A stretch of DNA of 64,000 nt from Paenibacillus sp. XY044. GTDB lineage: Bacteria > Bacillota > Bacilli > Paenibacillales > Paenibacillaceae. Under the pieces are notes generated by a model. The model made no database searches and was not told the origin of the DNA. It saw only the letters and a list, made by a program, of their open reading frames with translations. This document shows positions 45,519-54,381 of the stretch, piece by piece. Made by a program: the position numbers and the translations under genes. Within the stretch, counting starts at the first letter, position 1. Every line of letters starts with the position of its first letter. The stretch is taken from contig NZ_NQMO01000003.1 in the NCBI RefSeq assembly GCF_002257645.1, positions 372,001-436,000 of the forward strand, written 5' to 3'.

Positions 45519-47267
45519 TTATTTCGTGAGATTGCGGAACAAAATCCGGTAACCGTAGGGATCCAGGCTGACGTTCATCATCCCGTTCTGTGTAGGGACG
45601 ATTTCGCCTGACAAGGCGTCTTTCCAGTCGTTTGTAACCATCGGGTGGGACAGGACTTGAGGCTTGTCGGTGTTGTTCATCCAGATGGTGAAATGAACCC
45701 GGCTGTCCAAACGCTCATAGATGATGTTCGGATTGCCCTGTTCCGCCTTCAAAAACCGGAAACGGCCTTCGCGAAGCGCTTTGTTCTGCTTGCGCAGACC
45801 GATGAGCAGTTTGTAAAAATCGTACAGCTCGCGGTCCTGCTTCTTTGGATCCCACTCCATGCATTTGCGGCAGTCCGGATCGCCGCCGCCGGCCAAGCCT
45901 ATCTCATCGCCGTAGAAAATACATGGCGTTCCAATGAACGTGAACAGGAAGACGACCGCCAGCTTCATCCGGCGCTTATCGTTGCCGACGCGCGTCAGAA
46001 GACGCGGCGTATCGTGGCTGCACAGCATGTTGAACACGACCTCGTTCGTCTGCTGCGGATACCGCATCAGGATGGTTCCCATCCTGTTGGCAAACGCCAG
46101 TCCGTCCATGCCGCCGTTGAAGAACTCCAGCACTTTGTCGGCAAAAGGATAGTTCATGACGGAGTCGAACTGGTCCCCCACCAGCCAGGCCAGGGAGTCG
46201 CTCCACACTTCGCCGACGATATATGCCTCCGGATTCGCATTTTTGACGACCTTGCGGAAGTCCCGCCAAAAATGATGATCGACCTCGTTCGCCACGTCCA
46301 GCCTCCAGCCGTCCAGCTTGATTTCCTTGATCCAGTACTCGGCAACGTCCAGCAAGTACTGCTTTACTTCGGGATTGGCCGTGTTGAACTTCGGCATATT
46401 GCCGAAGAACCCGAACGTGTCATACGTGGCGATACCATTCTCAACGCGGGCCGGAAACCGGTTGATATGAAACCAATCGGCATATTTGGATTTTTCCCCG
46501 TGTTTCAGGACGTCCTGGAATGGGGGGAAGAGTTCGCTGCAGTGGTTGAACACGGCATCGAGCATGACCCGGATTCCTTTGCTGTGACAGGCTTCCACGA
46601 CCTGCTTGAGCAGCGCGTTATCCCCAAAATGCGGATCCACCTGCTTGTAGTCGACGATATCGTATTTATGGTTGGACGGCGACTTGAACAAAGGCGTGAA
46701 ATAAATCGCATTGATGCCCAGTTTGATCAGATCGTCCAAATGATCCATGACGCCCTGAAGATCGCCGCCGAAGAAGTTGCCCGTTGTCGGCTGCCCGCCC
46801 CACGGCTGAGTGCCTTTCGGATCATTGCTTGGATCCCCGTTCGCAAAACGCTCGGGCATGATTTGGTAAAAGATCGCATCCCTTGCCCAATCCGGTACCT
46901 TAAACACATCGATTTCATGTATGTAAGAAAATTCGTAATAGCCGCCTGTCGGCGCCGGACAATTACGGTACAGGCCGTTGTCGAGCATATAGATCGTTTC
47001 CTTGCCGGACGTGATCCGGAACGCATAGCTGAGACGCTTGTATTTGGGCAGCACAGCGGCTTCCCAATAATCGAACATTTCGTCGGTTGCGGTTTTTTCC
47101 ATCGTAATTTCAAAATAGGTCGAATCCCAATCGTACTTATCTCCGGTCATCGCCACTACGGTATCCACGTCATTTCGTTTGGTGCGGACACGCAGATGTA
47201 TCGTCTTCGGATCGTATGCATAAGCCCATTTATCCCGGGGGACATGGTATAAAGCTTCCAGCAGCAT
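45519..47267 (-). CDS. nplT: Neopullulanase/cyclomaltodextrinase-type alpha-glycosidase (GH13_20)
   Basis: 582 residues. Residues 1-125 form a CBM34-like N-terminal domain typical of neopullulanase, maltogenic amylase and cyclodextrinase. The barrel shows DAVFNH, the nucleophile in DGWRLDVANEV, the acid in IVGEVWSD, and the third Asp in CSHDTPR. There is no signal peptide, so it acts on oligomaltosides inside the cell, which fits glycogen turnover beside glgBA. GGAGGTG lies 8 bases ahead of ATG 47267. The exact substrate among the GH13_20 group cannot be told from sequence. Confidence 0.9.
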   Translation of the reverse strand: MLLEALYHVPRDKWAYAYDPKTIHLRVRTKRNDVDTVVAMTGDKYDWDSTYFEITMEKTATDEMFDYWEAAVLPKYKRLSYAFRITSGKETIYMLDNGLYRNCPAPTGGYYEFSYIHEIDVFKVPDWARDAIFYQIMPERFANGDPSNDPKGTQPWGGQPTTGNFFGGDLQGVMDHLDDLIKLGINAIYFTPLFKSPSNHKYDIVDYKQVDPHFGDNALLKQVVEACHSKGIRVMLDAVFNHCSELFPPFQDVLKHGEKSKYADWFHINRFPARVENGIATYDTFGFFGNMPKFNTANPEVKQYLLDVAEYWIKEIKLDGWRLDVANEVDHHFWRDFRKVVKNANPEAYIVGEVWSDSLAWLVGDQFDSVMNYPFADKVLEFFNGGMDGLAFANRMGTILMRYPQQTNEVVFNMLCSHDTPRLLTRVGNDKRRMKLAVVFLFTFIGTPCIFYGDEIGLAGGGDPDCRKCMEWDPKKQDRELYDFYKLLIGLRKQNKALREGRFRFLKAEQGNPNIIYERLDSRVHFTIWMNNTDKPQVLSHPMVTNDWKDALSGEIVPTQNGMMNVSLDPYGYRILFRNLTK

Positions 47268-47736
47268 GACTACACCTCCACTAAATATCTAGCTATTTAA
47301 TACCTCAATCCCGGAATGATGAACCATGTATGCCGCCGCATGATGACGCTGCAGTAAACTTTTGCGTAAGAGTATCCGTTTTGTGTAATTACATAATAAG
47401 AAGCTTTTCTTTCAAAGGGTGCAGGTTTTCGGAGCGATTTATGCATCATTATTAGCTTGGGTCATGGGCTTTAGTAAGGCGAATTACATATTTATTCGAA
47501 AAAAGGGGGGAGGAGAAGAAAAATGGGCTATGGAACTAGGAATACTGGAATTTCATAGCAATAATACGCCTTATTTTGCCCTTATTGAAATGTATTGACC
47601 ACTGTATGAAAATGTCATTGCATATTCATGCATTTTTATTGTATGATTAGAACCGTGGTTTTTCGGGCTTGGCCGGATACGGATCATACCTTTGAACAAC
47701 AATAAGTATCATTGAAATTGGACAGGAGAGATAGAT
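47268..47736. other. 469-base intergenic region with a possible 11-codon leader and ARG-box-like promoter
   Basis: No conventional gene. A TGTAATTACA palindrome lies at 47384-47393. A strong GGGGGGAGGAG site at about 47505-47515 is followed by an 11-codon frame (47523-47558, MGYGTRNTGIS). A TTGCAT-N18-TATGAT promoter lies at 47618-47647. Confidence 0.5.
47618..47647 (+). promoter_or_regulatory. Promoter of the amino acid transporter with ARG-box-like operators
   Basis: TTGCAT (47618-47623), 18 bases, TATGAT (47642-47647). TGCAT-ATTC-ATGCA at 47619-47632 has the geometry of an ArgR/AhrC box (5-bp arms, 4-base centre). A second, weaker copy TGCAT-TTTT-ATTGT overlaps it 10 bases downstream. Confidence 0.5.
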
Positions 47737-48546
47737 ATGAAAAAATGGGGTATTCTAACGGCATGCATTCTGCTGGCAGGCTCCCTGCTTGCCGGATGCG
47801 GAAGTAAACCTTCGACAGAGGGGGGCACGGCAGCAGGCGACCAACCTGCCAAAGGCAAAACGATCGTGCTTGGGACAAGCGCAGACTTCCCGCCGTATGA
47901 ATTTCATAAAATGGTGAACGGTAAGGACCAGATCGTCGGTTTCGATATCGAAATCGCCAAGGAAATCGCCAAGGACATGGGAGCTCAGCTCGAAGTCAAA
48001 GACATGAGCTTTGACGCGCTTCTCGGCGAGCTATCCAGCGGCCGCGTCGATTTTGTCATTTCCGGTCTCACTCCGGACGATGAGCGCAGAAAACAAATCG
48101 ATTTTTCAAACAATTATTATAAGGCCGAGCAGGCCGTTGTTGTCAGAGAAGCCGACAAAGACAAATACAGCACGATGAAAGCCCTGGAAGGTGTTTCGTT
48201 CGGTATTCAGAAGGGTTCCATTCAGGAGGACATCGCCAAGACGATCCAAGGGGCGAAGATAACCGGTCTGAATAAAATTTCCGACATCGTCCTGCAGCTG
48301 AATTCGAACCGCGTGGATGCCTCCATCATGGAGAAGCCGGTAGCCGAAGCATACATCAAAAACGTCAAAGGTCTGGCGATTGCGGATGCTGTCCCTGACT
48401 ATAAGGAAGACGGCTACGCCATCGGGATCAAAAAAGGAAACACCGAGCTGGTAAACCAAATCAACAAAACGCTGGACCGTCTGAAATCCGAAAACAAGAT
48501 TGAGCAGTACGTCGCCGAAGCGAGCGATTTGGCTGCACAGAAATAG
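47737..48546 (+). CDS. Polar amino acid ABC transporter binding lipoprotein (ArtP-like)
   Basis: 269 residues. Lipobox LLAGC gives a lipid anchor near residue 20. The family 3 solute-binding pattern is clear: TSADFPPYEF, VGFDIEIAKEIAKDMG, FDALLGELSSGRVDFVISGL, and DASIMEKPVAEAY. Arg and Asp residues that bind the alpha-amino acid group lie in these motifs. It resembles the arginine/lysine-type receptor ArtP of Bacillus; the ARG-box-like element upstream supports arginine but does not prove it. ACAGGAGAG precedes the ATG. A terminator separates it from the permease gene. Confidence 0.88.
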   Translation: MKKWGILTACILLAGSLLAGCGSKPSTEGGTAAGDQPAKGKTIVLGTSADFPPYEFHKMVNGKDQIVGFDIEIAKEIAKDMGAQLEVKDMSFDALLGELSSGRVDFVISGLTPDDERRKQIDFSNNYYKAEQAVVVREADKDKYSTMKALEGVSFGIQKGSIQEDIAKTIQGAKITGLNKISDIVLQLNSNRVDASIMEKPVAEAYIKNVKGLAIADAVPDYKEDGYAIGIKKGNTELVNQINKTLDRLKSENKIEQYVAEASDLAAQK

Positions 48547-48583
48547 AGGTTAAGCTGACTGTTCTCATTTCATACACCGGACA

Positions 48584-48611
48584 AAATAGCGAAGCAAATT
48601 CGCTATTTTTT
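48584..48611 (+). terminator. Terminator between binding-protein and permease genes
   Basis: AAATAGCGAA / TTCGCTATTT with a 5-base loop and a T run. It lies inside the operon and could lower expression of the membrane parts relative to the binding protein. Confidence 0.8.
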
Positions 48612-48712
48612 CTGTTCACAGCGGGCTACCCCGTTTCAAAAGCGTCCCATCTGTTGTAAACAGGTAAAGGATGAGACAGGCAGGTAATGACAAAGGAGGT
48701 TAATGGGGCATT

Positions 48713-49372
48713 ATGAATATATTCTCCGTTTTTTGGGAGTACCGGACGTATTTTGCAACAGGCATCCAGTATACACTGCTCCTGGCGGCCATTGGCGTCA
48801 TCTGCGGCTTCGTGCTGGGCATTATTATATCCCTGCTGCGCATGTCCCGATTTTGGCTGCCGCGGCTGATCGGTTCGGTGTGGGTGGAAATTCTCCGCGG
48901 CACCCCGATGGTTGTTCAACTGTTTATTATTCACTACGGACTCGTGGCTTTCGGGATCAGACTTACGCCGATCGAGTCCGGTGCGATCACGCTGTCCATT
49001 AACAGCTCCGCGTACCTTGCGGAAGTGTTCCGTGCAGGGATCCAAGGTGTGGACCGAGGCCAGTCGGAAGCGGCCCGTTCCCTCGGGATGACGCGCAGCA
49101 TGACGATGCGGTATATCGTGCTGCCCCAAGCGGTGAAAAGCGTGCTGCCGGCGATCGGCAACGAATTTATTACGATTATTAAGGAATCATCCATCGTATC
49201 GTTTATCGGTGTGGCCGACCTGATGTACCAATCGCAGGCCGTTCAAGGGATTACGTATGATTACCTCAGTCCGCTGCTGGTCATTGCGGCCATCTACTTT
49301 ATTATGACGTTCACCCTGTCCAAGCTGCTGGGGGCATTCGAAAGGAGGCTGAGTACCGATGATCAACGTTAA
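48713..49372 (+). CDS. Polar amino acid ABC transporter permease (ArtQ-like)
   Basis: 219 residues, about five membrane segments. The HisM/GlnP-family conserved loop is [20 protein letters not shown], the contact site for the ATPase, and the N-terminal region has [13 protein letters not shown], typical of polar amino acid permeases. AAAGGAGG lies 14 bases upstream and GGGG closer. It probably forms a homodimer because only one permease gene is present. It overlaps the ATPase gene by 14 bases. Confidence 0.9.
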   Translation: MNIFSVFWEYRTYFATGIQYTLLLAAIGVICGFVLGIIISLLRMSRFWLPRLIGSVWVEILRGTPMVVQLFIIHYGLVAFGIRLTPIESGAITLSINSSAYLAEVFRAGIQGVDRGQSEAARSLGMTRSMTMRYIVLPQAVKSVLPAIGNEFITIIKESSIVSFIGVADLMYQSQAVQGITYDYLSPLLVIAAIYFIMTFTLSKLLGAFERRLSTDDQR

Positions 49373-50081
49373 GGACCTGCGCAAATCGTTTGGCAAACTG
49401 GAGATTCTGAAAGGGATCGACATCGATATCGCTAAAGGCGAGGTGGTCGTCGTGATCGGCCCAAGCGGCTCGGGAAAAAGTACCTTTCTCCGCTGCTTGA
49501 ATCTGCTTGAAACGCCGACAGCCGGGCAGATTACCTTTGAAGGCGAGCCGATAACGGACAAGCGTCATAACATCAATGCCACCCGTGAAAAAATGGGCAT
49601 GGTGTTCCAGCATTTCAACCTATTCCCGCATAAATCGGTGCTGCAGAACCTCATGCTGGCGCCGGTTAAGGTGAAAAAGCAGTCGCCGGCCGAGGCGGAG
49701 CGAATTGCTCTTGACTTGCTGCGTACGGTAGGATTGTCGGATAAGAAGGACGCCTATCCGTCCCAGCTCTCAGGCGGGCAGAAACAACGGATCGCCATCG
49801 CGCGGGCGCTGGCCATGCAGCCTCACGTCATGCTCTTTGACGAGCCTACTTCGGCACTGGACCCGGAAATGGTCGGCGAAGTGCTGGAGGTTATGAAGAA
49901 GCTTGCGGAGGGCGGCATGACCATGGTCATTGTGACGCATGAGATGGGGTTTGCCCGGGAAGTGGGCGACCGGATCGTCTTCATGGACGGCGGGCAAATC
50001 GTCGAGCAGGGGACGCCTGCCGAAGTGTTCGGTAACCCGCAAAACAACCGCACCAAGGATTTTCTGAGCAAGGTTCTTTGA
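49359..50081 (+). CDS. Polar amino acid ABC transporter ATPase (ArtR-like)
   Basis: 240 residues, the standard length for GlnQ/ArtR-type ATPases. Walker A is GPSGSGKST, signature [15 protein letters not shown], Walker [14 protein letters not shown], and the switch His in [18 protein letters not shown] precedes the ATG. It powers uptake with the two upstream gene products and ends the operon. Confidence 0.93.
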   Translation: MINVKDLRKSFGKLEILKGIDIDIAKGEVVVVIGPSGSGKSTFLRCLNLLETPTAGQITFEGEPITDKRHNINATREKMGMVFQHFNLFPHKSVLQNLMLAPVKVKKQSPAEAERIALDLLRTVGLSDKKDAYPSQLSGGQKQRIAIARALAMQPHVMLFDEPTSALDPEMVGEVLEVMKKLAEGGMTMVIVTHEMGFAREVGDRIVFMDGGQIVEQGTPAEVFGNPQNNRTKDFLSKVL

Positions 50082-50107
50082 CGAACGGCCTGCATTTAAA
50101 TGATAAA

Positions 50108-50146
50108 GTCCCGGATGAGTGATATTCTCGTCCAGGGCTTTTTTTT
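50108..50146 (+). terminator. Terminator of the amino acid transporter operon
   Basis: An imperfect 12-bp stem (GTCCCGGATGAG with CTCGTCCAGGGC, one mismatch) followed by eight T residues. Confidence 0.8.
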
Positions 50147-50301
50147 GTATCTTTAAATGAAGAAATAGTTAAAATGAATGAAAATGTTGTAACTTATTTT
50201 AATGAATTTGAGTGATTGGTTGCTTGCTAATGTCAGCTAACAACTCTTTAAAAAGCCTTATAATTCAAGGCTTACGTTTTGGTAACATTTTCATGCGCAC
50301 A

Positions 50302-50318
50302 GGTTACAAAATTGTGAT
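50302..50318 (+). promoter_or_regulatory. WalR-like direct repeat before the LysM/3D protein gene
   Basis: GGTTAC-AAAAT-TGTGAT, followed by an A/T-rich -10-like stretch. It fits the WalR consensus with two mismatches and closely resembles the element before the NlpC/P60 gene at 10934-10953. Confidence 0.35.
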
Positions 50319-50328
50319 ATATTTGTTG

Positions 50329-50455
50329 AGCCGAAACTTTTAAGGTAAAGTGCGGGGGATGTAATTATGTGTACATAGTACGCTTGGGGTGAATCGCACC
50401 AATGGGGCGTAGGGTTGTCTCCTCAATCCGAATCCGACAGCTAACTTCGCAGGCA
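50329..50455 (+). ncRNA. c-di-AMP riboswitch (ydaO/yuaA type)
   Basis: The conserved blocks of the ydaO motif are present in order: AAGGTAAAGTGCGGGGGA, ACGCTTGGGGTGAATCG, AGGGTTGTCTCCTCAATC, CCGAATCCGACAGCTAAC and TTCGCAGGC. In the family, c-di-AMP binding turns off genes for cell wall enzymes and K+ transport. The 3' end lies about 10 bases before the AAGGAGG of the LysM/3D gene, with no room for a terminator, which suggests control of ribosome access. Confidence 0.93.
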
Positions 50456-50475
50456 TCACGACTTAAGGAGGAACC

Positions 50476-51135
50476 ATGAAAAGATTTAAAGGAATCAAGA
50501 CACTAGCAGCTATTATCGGCATTTCTCTGGCGGTACAAACGGTACCCGCGTTTGCGGACTCGGTCCACGTAGCGAAGGATGGAGACACCTTCTATACATT
50601 ATCTAAACATTATGGCGTCAATTTGAATCAACTGATGAATGCAAATCCGAATGTGAAGGCAACCAATATTTACCCGGGGCTGAATTTAAACGTTCCCGGA
50701 GCGAGCACAGCCAAGGCATTTGCCGCAGAGGACAGCGGCTCGATCATCACAACCGCTTCCCTGAACGTAAACAACGATGACAAAGTCGTGGAAGCATGGG
50801 GCAAATCCTTTGATTATTCCAAAACGCTGGACGTAAGAGCTACAGCCTATTCCTCCGCCGCAAGCGAAAACGGAAAATGGGGCGCAGTGGACTACTTCGG
50901 TAACCCGCTGAAACTGGGTACGATCGCGGTTGACCCGTCCGTCATTCCGCTGGGAACGAAAGTGCTGGTAACCGGCCATAGCTTCCCGGGCCTTCCGAAG
51001 AAAGCCTTCGTGGCGACGGCAAAGGATACAGGCAGCGCGATTAAAGGCAAGCGCATCGACATTTTCGTGCCAGGCAGCCCGGAAAGCGTCAGCGCCTTCG
51101 GATTCCAGGACATTGAGCTGTACTTTATTAAATAG
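50476..51135 (+). CDS. Secreted LysM and 3D-domain cell wall protein (YocH-like)
   Basis: 219 residues. Signal peptide about 1-28 (ending AFAD). One LysM domain at about 30-75 (VHVAKDGDTFYTLSKHYG, NIYPGLNLNVP) binds peptidoglycan glycan. The C-terminal 3D domain (YSSAASENGKWGAVDY, AVDPSVIPLGTKV, AKDTGSAIKGKRIDIF) keeps its three Asp residues and is related to lytic transglycosylases of the MltA/Sps type. It is probably a muramidase-like wall enzyme. Its leader is a c-di-AMP riboswitch, as for YocH-like genes in Bacillales. AAGGAGG lies 5 bases before the ATG. Confidence 0.93.
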   Translation: MKRFKGIKTLAAIIGISLAVQTVPAFADSVHVAKDGDTFYTLSKHYGVNLNQLMNANPNVKATNIYPGLNLNVPGASTAKAFAAEDSGSIITTASLNVNNDDKVVEAWGKSFDYSKTLDVRATAYSSAASENGKWGAVDYFGNPLKLGTIAVDPSVIPLGTKVLVTGHSFPGLPKKAFVATAKDTGSAIKGKRIDIFVPGSPESVSAFGFQDIELYFIK

Positions 51136-51161
51136 TCACCCGCGATTCATAACAACATGGA

Positions 51162-51195
51162 AAAAAACCGGCTTTTGAGCAAAAGCCGGTTTTTT
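51162..51195. terminator. Bidirectional terminator after the LysM/3D gene
   Basis: AAAAAACCGGCTTTT and AAAAGCCGGTTTTTT pair over 15 bp with a 4-base loop. Confidence 0.95.
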
Positions 51196-51209
51196 TGTAC
51201 GGTCTGTCG

Positions 51210-52052
51210 TTATTTGTCTTTTGGAACATGAAGTAACCTCGGCAGCGTTACGAAGGAGTAGCCCTTTTTCTTCAAGGTCTGAATGATGTCCGGAAGAGCA
51301 TCGATCGTGCCGCTGAGATTGGACGTGGTTCCGCCGCCCGCGTGCTGAAGAATGATCGAACCTTGCCCGGCAGTGGACAGCACGTTGCGTTTGACCGCTT
51401 CTTTGCCGAGTCCTTTCCAGTCGAGAGAATCGACGTTCCAATTTACGATTTTATAGCCTTGCTGCTTGGCCCAGCGAAGCTGGCGTTCCGTGATGTCTCC
51501 ATAAGGCGGCCTGATTAGTTTGGGCTTATAGCCGACGATGCCGTATAGTGTGTTCTCCGTTCGCTTAATCTCGGCTACATATTCATCCATCTCCAATTTG
51601 TGAAACACGGGATGATTATAGGAGTGGTTCCCGATCACATGCCCTTCACGGACGATGCGCTCAACCAGCTCGGGATGTTTCTTCGCCCGGCTGCCCATGA
51701 CAAAAAACGTGGCTTTGATATGATGAGCTTTAAGCACATCCAGTATCTGCGGCGTGAAACGGGGATCCGGGACGTCATCAAAGGTAAGGGCTACCTCTTT
51801 GACGCGAGGACCGTGAATCTTGAACGTTTCGGGATACTTTTTGATCAGCTGGCCGAGCGTGAGGATTTGCTGTTCTTTCCTCTTTTCTTTCGCCTCACGG
51901 CTGCTGGTTTCCCGTGCGGGCTCGGAACCCGGCGGATGTCCCGTTGGTTCATTGCCGTGAGCCGTTGCAGCCGCCCGCTCAGTTGGCAATGGCCAGATCA
52001 GCAACAAGATCAGCAGTGAAGACAGCATTTTGCATAACAGATTCTTTTTCAT
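51210..52052 (-). CDS. Polysaccharide deacetylase (CE4, PdaA/PgdA-like)
   Basis: 280 residues. Signal peptide about 1-30. After a charged linker the NodB domain begins near residue 85 with motif 1 TFDDVPD (catalytic Asp and metal Asp), motif 2 HSYNHP (two metal His), motif 3 RPPYGD, motif 4 region NWNVDSLDWKG, and motif 5 LQHAGG. It removes acetyl groups from cell wall amino sugars outside the membrane. AAAGGAG lies 8-9 bases before the ATG. It faces the LysM/3D gene across a shared terminator. Confidence 0.92.
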   Translation of the reverse strand: MKKNLLCKMLSSLLILLLIWPLPTERAAATAHGNEPTGHPPGSEPARETSSREAKEKRKEQQILTLGQLIKKYPETFKIHGPRVKEVALTFDDVPDPRFTPQILDVLKAHHIKATFFVMGSRAKKHPELVERIVREGHVIGNHSYNHPVFHKLEMDEYVAEIKRTENTLYGIVGYKPKLIRPPYGDITERQLRWAKQQGYKIVNWNVDSLDWKGLGKEAVKRNVLSTAGQGSIILQHAGGGTTSNLSGTIDALPDIIQTLKKKGYSFVTLPRLLHVPKDK

Positions 52053-52317
52053 CCGTCTTGGCTCCTTTCCACTGCGGACAAACAGCGAAAGTATGATTTA
52101 TGCTTGTTATGTCCATAATGTGATGCAATTATGTTGCTATAAATCAGTAGGCTGCCGCGTTTTCATATCATCCGGCAAAGCGTGTATAATAGAACAGATG
52201 GTTTACGGTAGCTGCACATTGGCCGTGACCGGCAGGCATGGACAATGAATGGCGGTGCTGCAATCATAAAACCCTGTTGTCATATAAGGACATACAACAT
52301 AAAGGAGACACGAAGCA

Positions 52318-53340
52318 ATGGCAGATCTATTTACACCTTATGTACTTAAAGGATTATCCCTGAAAAACCGGATTGTTATGCCTCCGATGTGTCAATATTC
52401 GGTAAAGGCTGAGGACGGAATCCCTAATAATTGGCATTATGTCCATTATGTATCCCGCGCAGTCGGCGGTGCCGGACTGATTATCGTGGAGATGACGGGC
52501 GTTCATCCCGACGGGCGGATTACGAACCAGGATACGGGAATATGGGATGACGGACAAATCCCCGCTTACCGCAAAATCGTCGACGAAGTGCACGCCAATG
52601 GTGCAAGGATCGGTATCCAACTGGGGCATGCCGGCCGCAAGGCGGAAGATGCGAATCCGCCTGTTGCCCCCTCGGCCATCCGTTTTGACGAGAAATATAA
52701 AATCCCGAGAGCCCTGTCTACCGAAGAGGTCCAATCGCTGATAACCGCCTACGGGGAAGCCGCCCGCCGCGCGGCGGAGGCCGGCTTTGATACCGTTGAA
52801 ATTCACGGTGCTCACGGCTATTTGATCCATCAGTTCCACTCGCCGCTGACCAACCGCAGGGACGATGCGTACGGTAAAGACCTGGCTTTGTTCGGGGAAG
52901 AAGTCGTTAGAGCCGTCAAGAAGGCGGTACCGGAAGACATGCCCGTACTGATGCGGGTGTCCGCCAAGGAATACGTAGACGGCGGTTATGACGTTGATTA
53001 CTGCGCGGAGGTCTGCAAACGATACCGGGATGCGGGTGTGGACGTATTTCATGTATCCTCCGGCGGCGAAGGCCATATCGGATCAAACGGCGGTCCGAAA
53101 TCTGGAGCGGGATACCAGGTGGAGTTGGCGGAACAAATGAAGGCGAAGCTGGATGTGCCGGTCATCGCCGTCGGCCGCTTGGAAAATTACGAGGAAGCGC
53201 AGCAGGTCGTGCTGGAAGGCAAGGCGGATCTGGTTGCGGTCGGCAGAGGTATGCTGGAGGACCCTTACTGGGCCCTCCATGCAGCCCAAGCGCTGAACGG
53301 GGAACAGAAAATCCCTAAGCAGTATTTACGGGCTTTTTAA
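52318..53340 (+). CDS. namA: NADPH dehydrogenase, old yellow enzyme family
   Basis: 340 residues, close to Bacillus YqjM (338). FMN-binding and active-site motifs are MPPMCQYS with the flavin-tuning Cys25, GQLGHAGRKA, EIHGAHGYLIHQF and the C-terminal AVGRGMLEDPYW. It reduces activated C=C bonds and nitro groups with NADPH, a detoxification role. AAAGGAG lies 10 bases before the ATG. A TATAAT at 52185-52190 could be its -10. The divergent spacer 52053-52317 holds no other gene. Confidence 0.94.
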   Translation: MADLFTPYVLKGLSLKNRIVMPPMCQYSVKAEDGIPNNWHYVHYVSRAVGGAGLIIVEMTGVHPDGRITNQDTGIWDDGQIPAYRKIVDEVHANGARIGIQLGHAGRKAEDANPPVAPSAIRFDEKYKIPRALSTEEVQSLITAYGEAARRAAEAGFDTVEIHGAHGYLIHQFHSPLTNRRDDAYGKDLALFGEEVVRAVKKAVPEDMPVLMRVSAKEYVDGGYDVDYCAEVCKRYRDAGVDVFHVSSGGEGHIGSNGGPKSGAGYQVELAEQMKAKLDVPVIAVGRLENYEEAQQVVLEGKADLVAVGRGMLEDPYWALHAAQALNGEQKIPKQYLRAF

Positions 53341-53378
53341 GCGGTACATGGGATACTAAGAGAATAAGGCAGTCAAAC

Positions 53379-53423
53379 AAAACGCTGGAGTCGAATCGGT
53401 TGGATCGGCTCCTGCGTTTTTTT
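53379..53423 (+). terminator. Terminator of namA
   Basis: AAAACGC-T-GGAG pairs with CTCC-T-GCGTTTT around one mismatch, followed by a T run. Confidence 0.7.
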
Positions 53424-53524
53424 AAACGGGATAAAGCTTTTTTTATGAACAGTGCCTTGAACGGTGGTTCTTCATTGCTATATTATGGAAGATGAACGAA
53501 CGCCGTAAAATTTTTTGCGATTTT

Positions 53525-53550
53525 TGAAACGGTCCTAAAGCTGCTGCGTA
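53525..53550 (+). promoter_or_regulatory. Sigma-W-type (ECF) promoter of the pspA operon
   Basis: TGAAAC at 53525-53530, exactly 16 bases, then CGTA at 53547-53550. This is the canonical sigma-W consensus and lies 50 bases before pspA. Confidence 0.85.
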
Positions 53551-53600
53551 AAAGAGGTATCAAGAAGAACATATTAAACCTTTCAGGAGGAACAGAAACC

Positions 53601-54269
53601 ATGGCAATTTTCAAAAGACTGCGCGATTTAACAATGTCCAATATTAATGCGATTATCGATAAGGCAGAAGACCCGATCAAGATGACGGATCAATACATCC
53701 GCGATATGACCGAAGATTTGGAGGATGCCGAGAAGGCTGTAGCCGCTCAAATCGCCATCGAGAAAAAATTCAAGCAACTGTACGAAGAGCAGCAGGCGCT
53801 CGTTGAGAAGCGCACCCAGCAGGCACACACCGCTGCCCAGGCCCAGAACGTTGATCTGGCCCGCCGTGCGCTGGAAGAAAAAAAATCGGCTGAGCAGAAA
53901 ATGAACGAATACAAAGCAAGTTACGATCAGAACAAAGCTTCCGCTGACAATCTCCGCGCCAAGCTCGAGGAAATGCGTAAGCAGCTGACCGAAATGAAGA
54001 ACAAAAGAGAGACGCTGGTAGCCCGCTACAATGCAGCCAAGGCACAAACCGAGATCAACAAGGCGATGAACGGCTTCAGCACCGATTCCGCGACGAACGG
54101 CATGAAGCGGATGGAAGAGAAGATGCTGCAGATGGAAGCGCAGGCCGAAGCAAGCAATGAAATGTCGGCCAAAGGCAAATCGCTGGACGACGAGTTTGAG
54201 CAGCTCGGCAAGGATAAAGAAGTTGATGACGAGCTGGCAGCGCTCATGAAGCAGTACGAGAACAAATAA
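53601..54269 (+). CDS. pspA: PspA/IM30-family membrane stress protein
   Basis: 222 residues, almost entirely helical with long heptad-like coiled coil between about 25 and 145. The N-terminal MAIFKRLRDLTMSNINAI is the amphipathic helix that binds membranes. The family forms ESCRT-III-like rods that repair damaged membrane. AGGAGG lies 11 bases before the ATG. It is the first gene after a sigma-W-type promoter, as for pspA in Bacillus subtilis, and heads a group with DUF350, DUF4178 and DUF4247 genes. Confidence 0.94.
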   Translation: MAIFKRLRDLTMSNINAIIDKAEDPIKMTDQYIRDMTEDLEDAEKAVAAQIAIEKKFKQLYEEQQALVEKRTQQAHTAAQAQNVDLARRALEEKKSAEQKMNEYKASYDQNKASADNLRAKLEEMRKQLTEMKNKRETLVARYNAAKAQTEINKAMNGFSTDSATNGMKRMEEKMLQMEAQAEASNEMSAKGKSLDDEFEQLGKDKEVDDELAALMKQYENK

Positions 54270-54381
54270 GCTGCCGTAAACCGGGTATGATGAAGAGCGA
54301 AGGGGAACATTTGTCATATTTCTCCTTCGCTTTTATTATGTATGAGGGTGAGACGCTGAGAAGATGTGGAGGCTATGGTAG

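Noticed and set aside
45645..47252. A 535-codon open frame on the plus strand opposite the neopullulanase gene
   Set aside because: The minus-strand gene has all GH13 catalytic motifs and a good ribosome site. The plus frame has neither.
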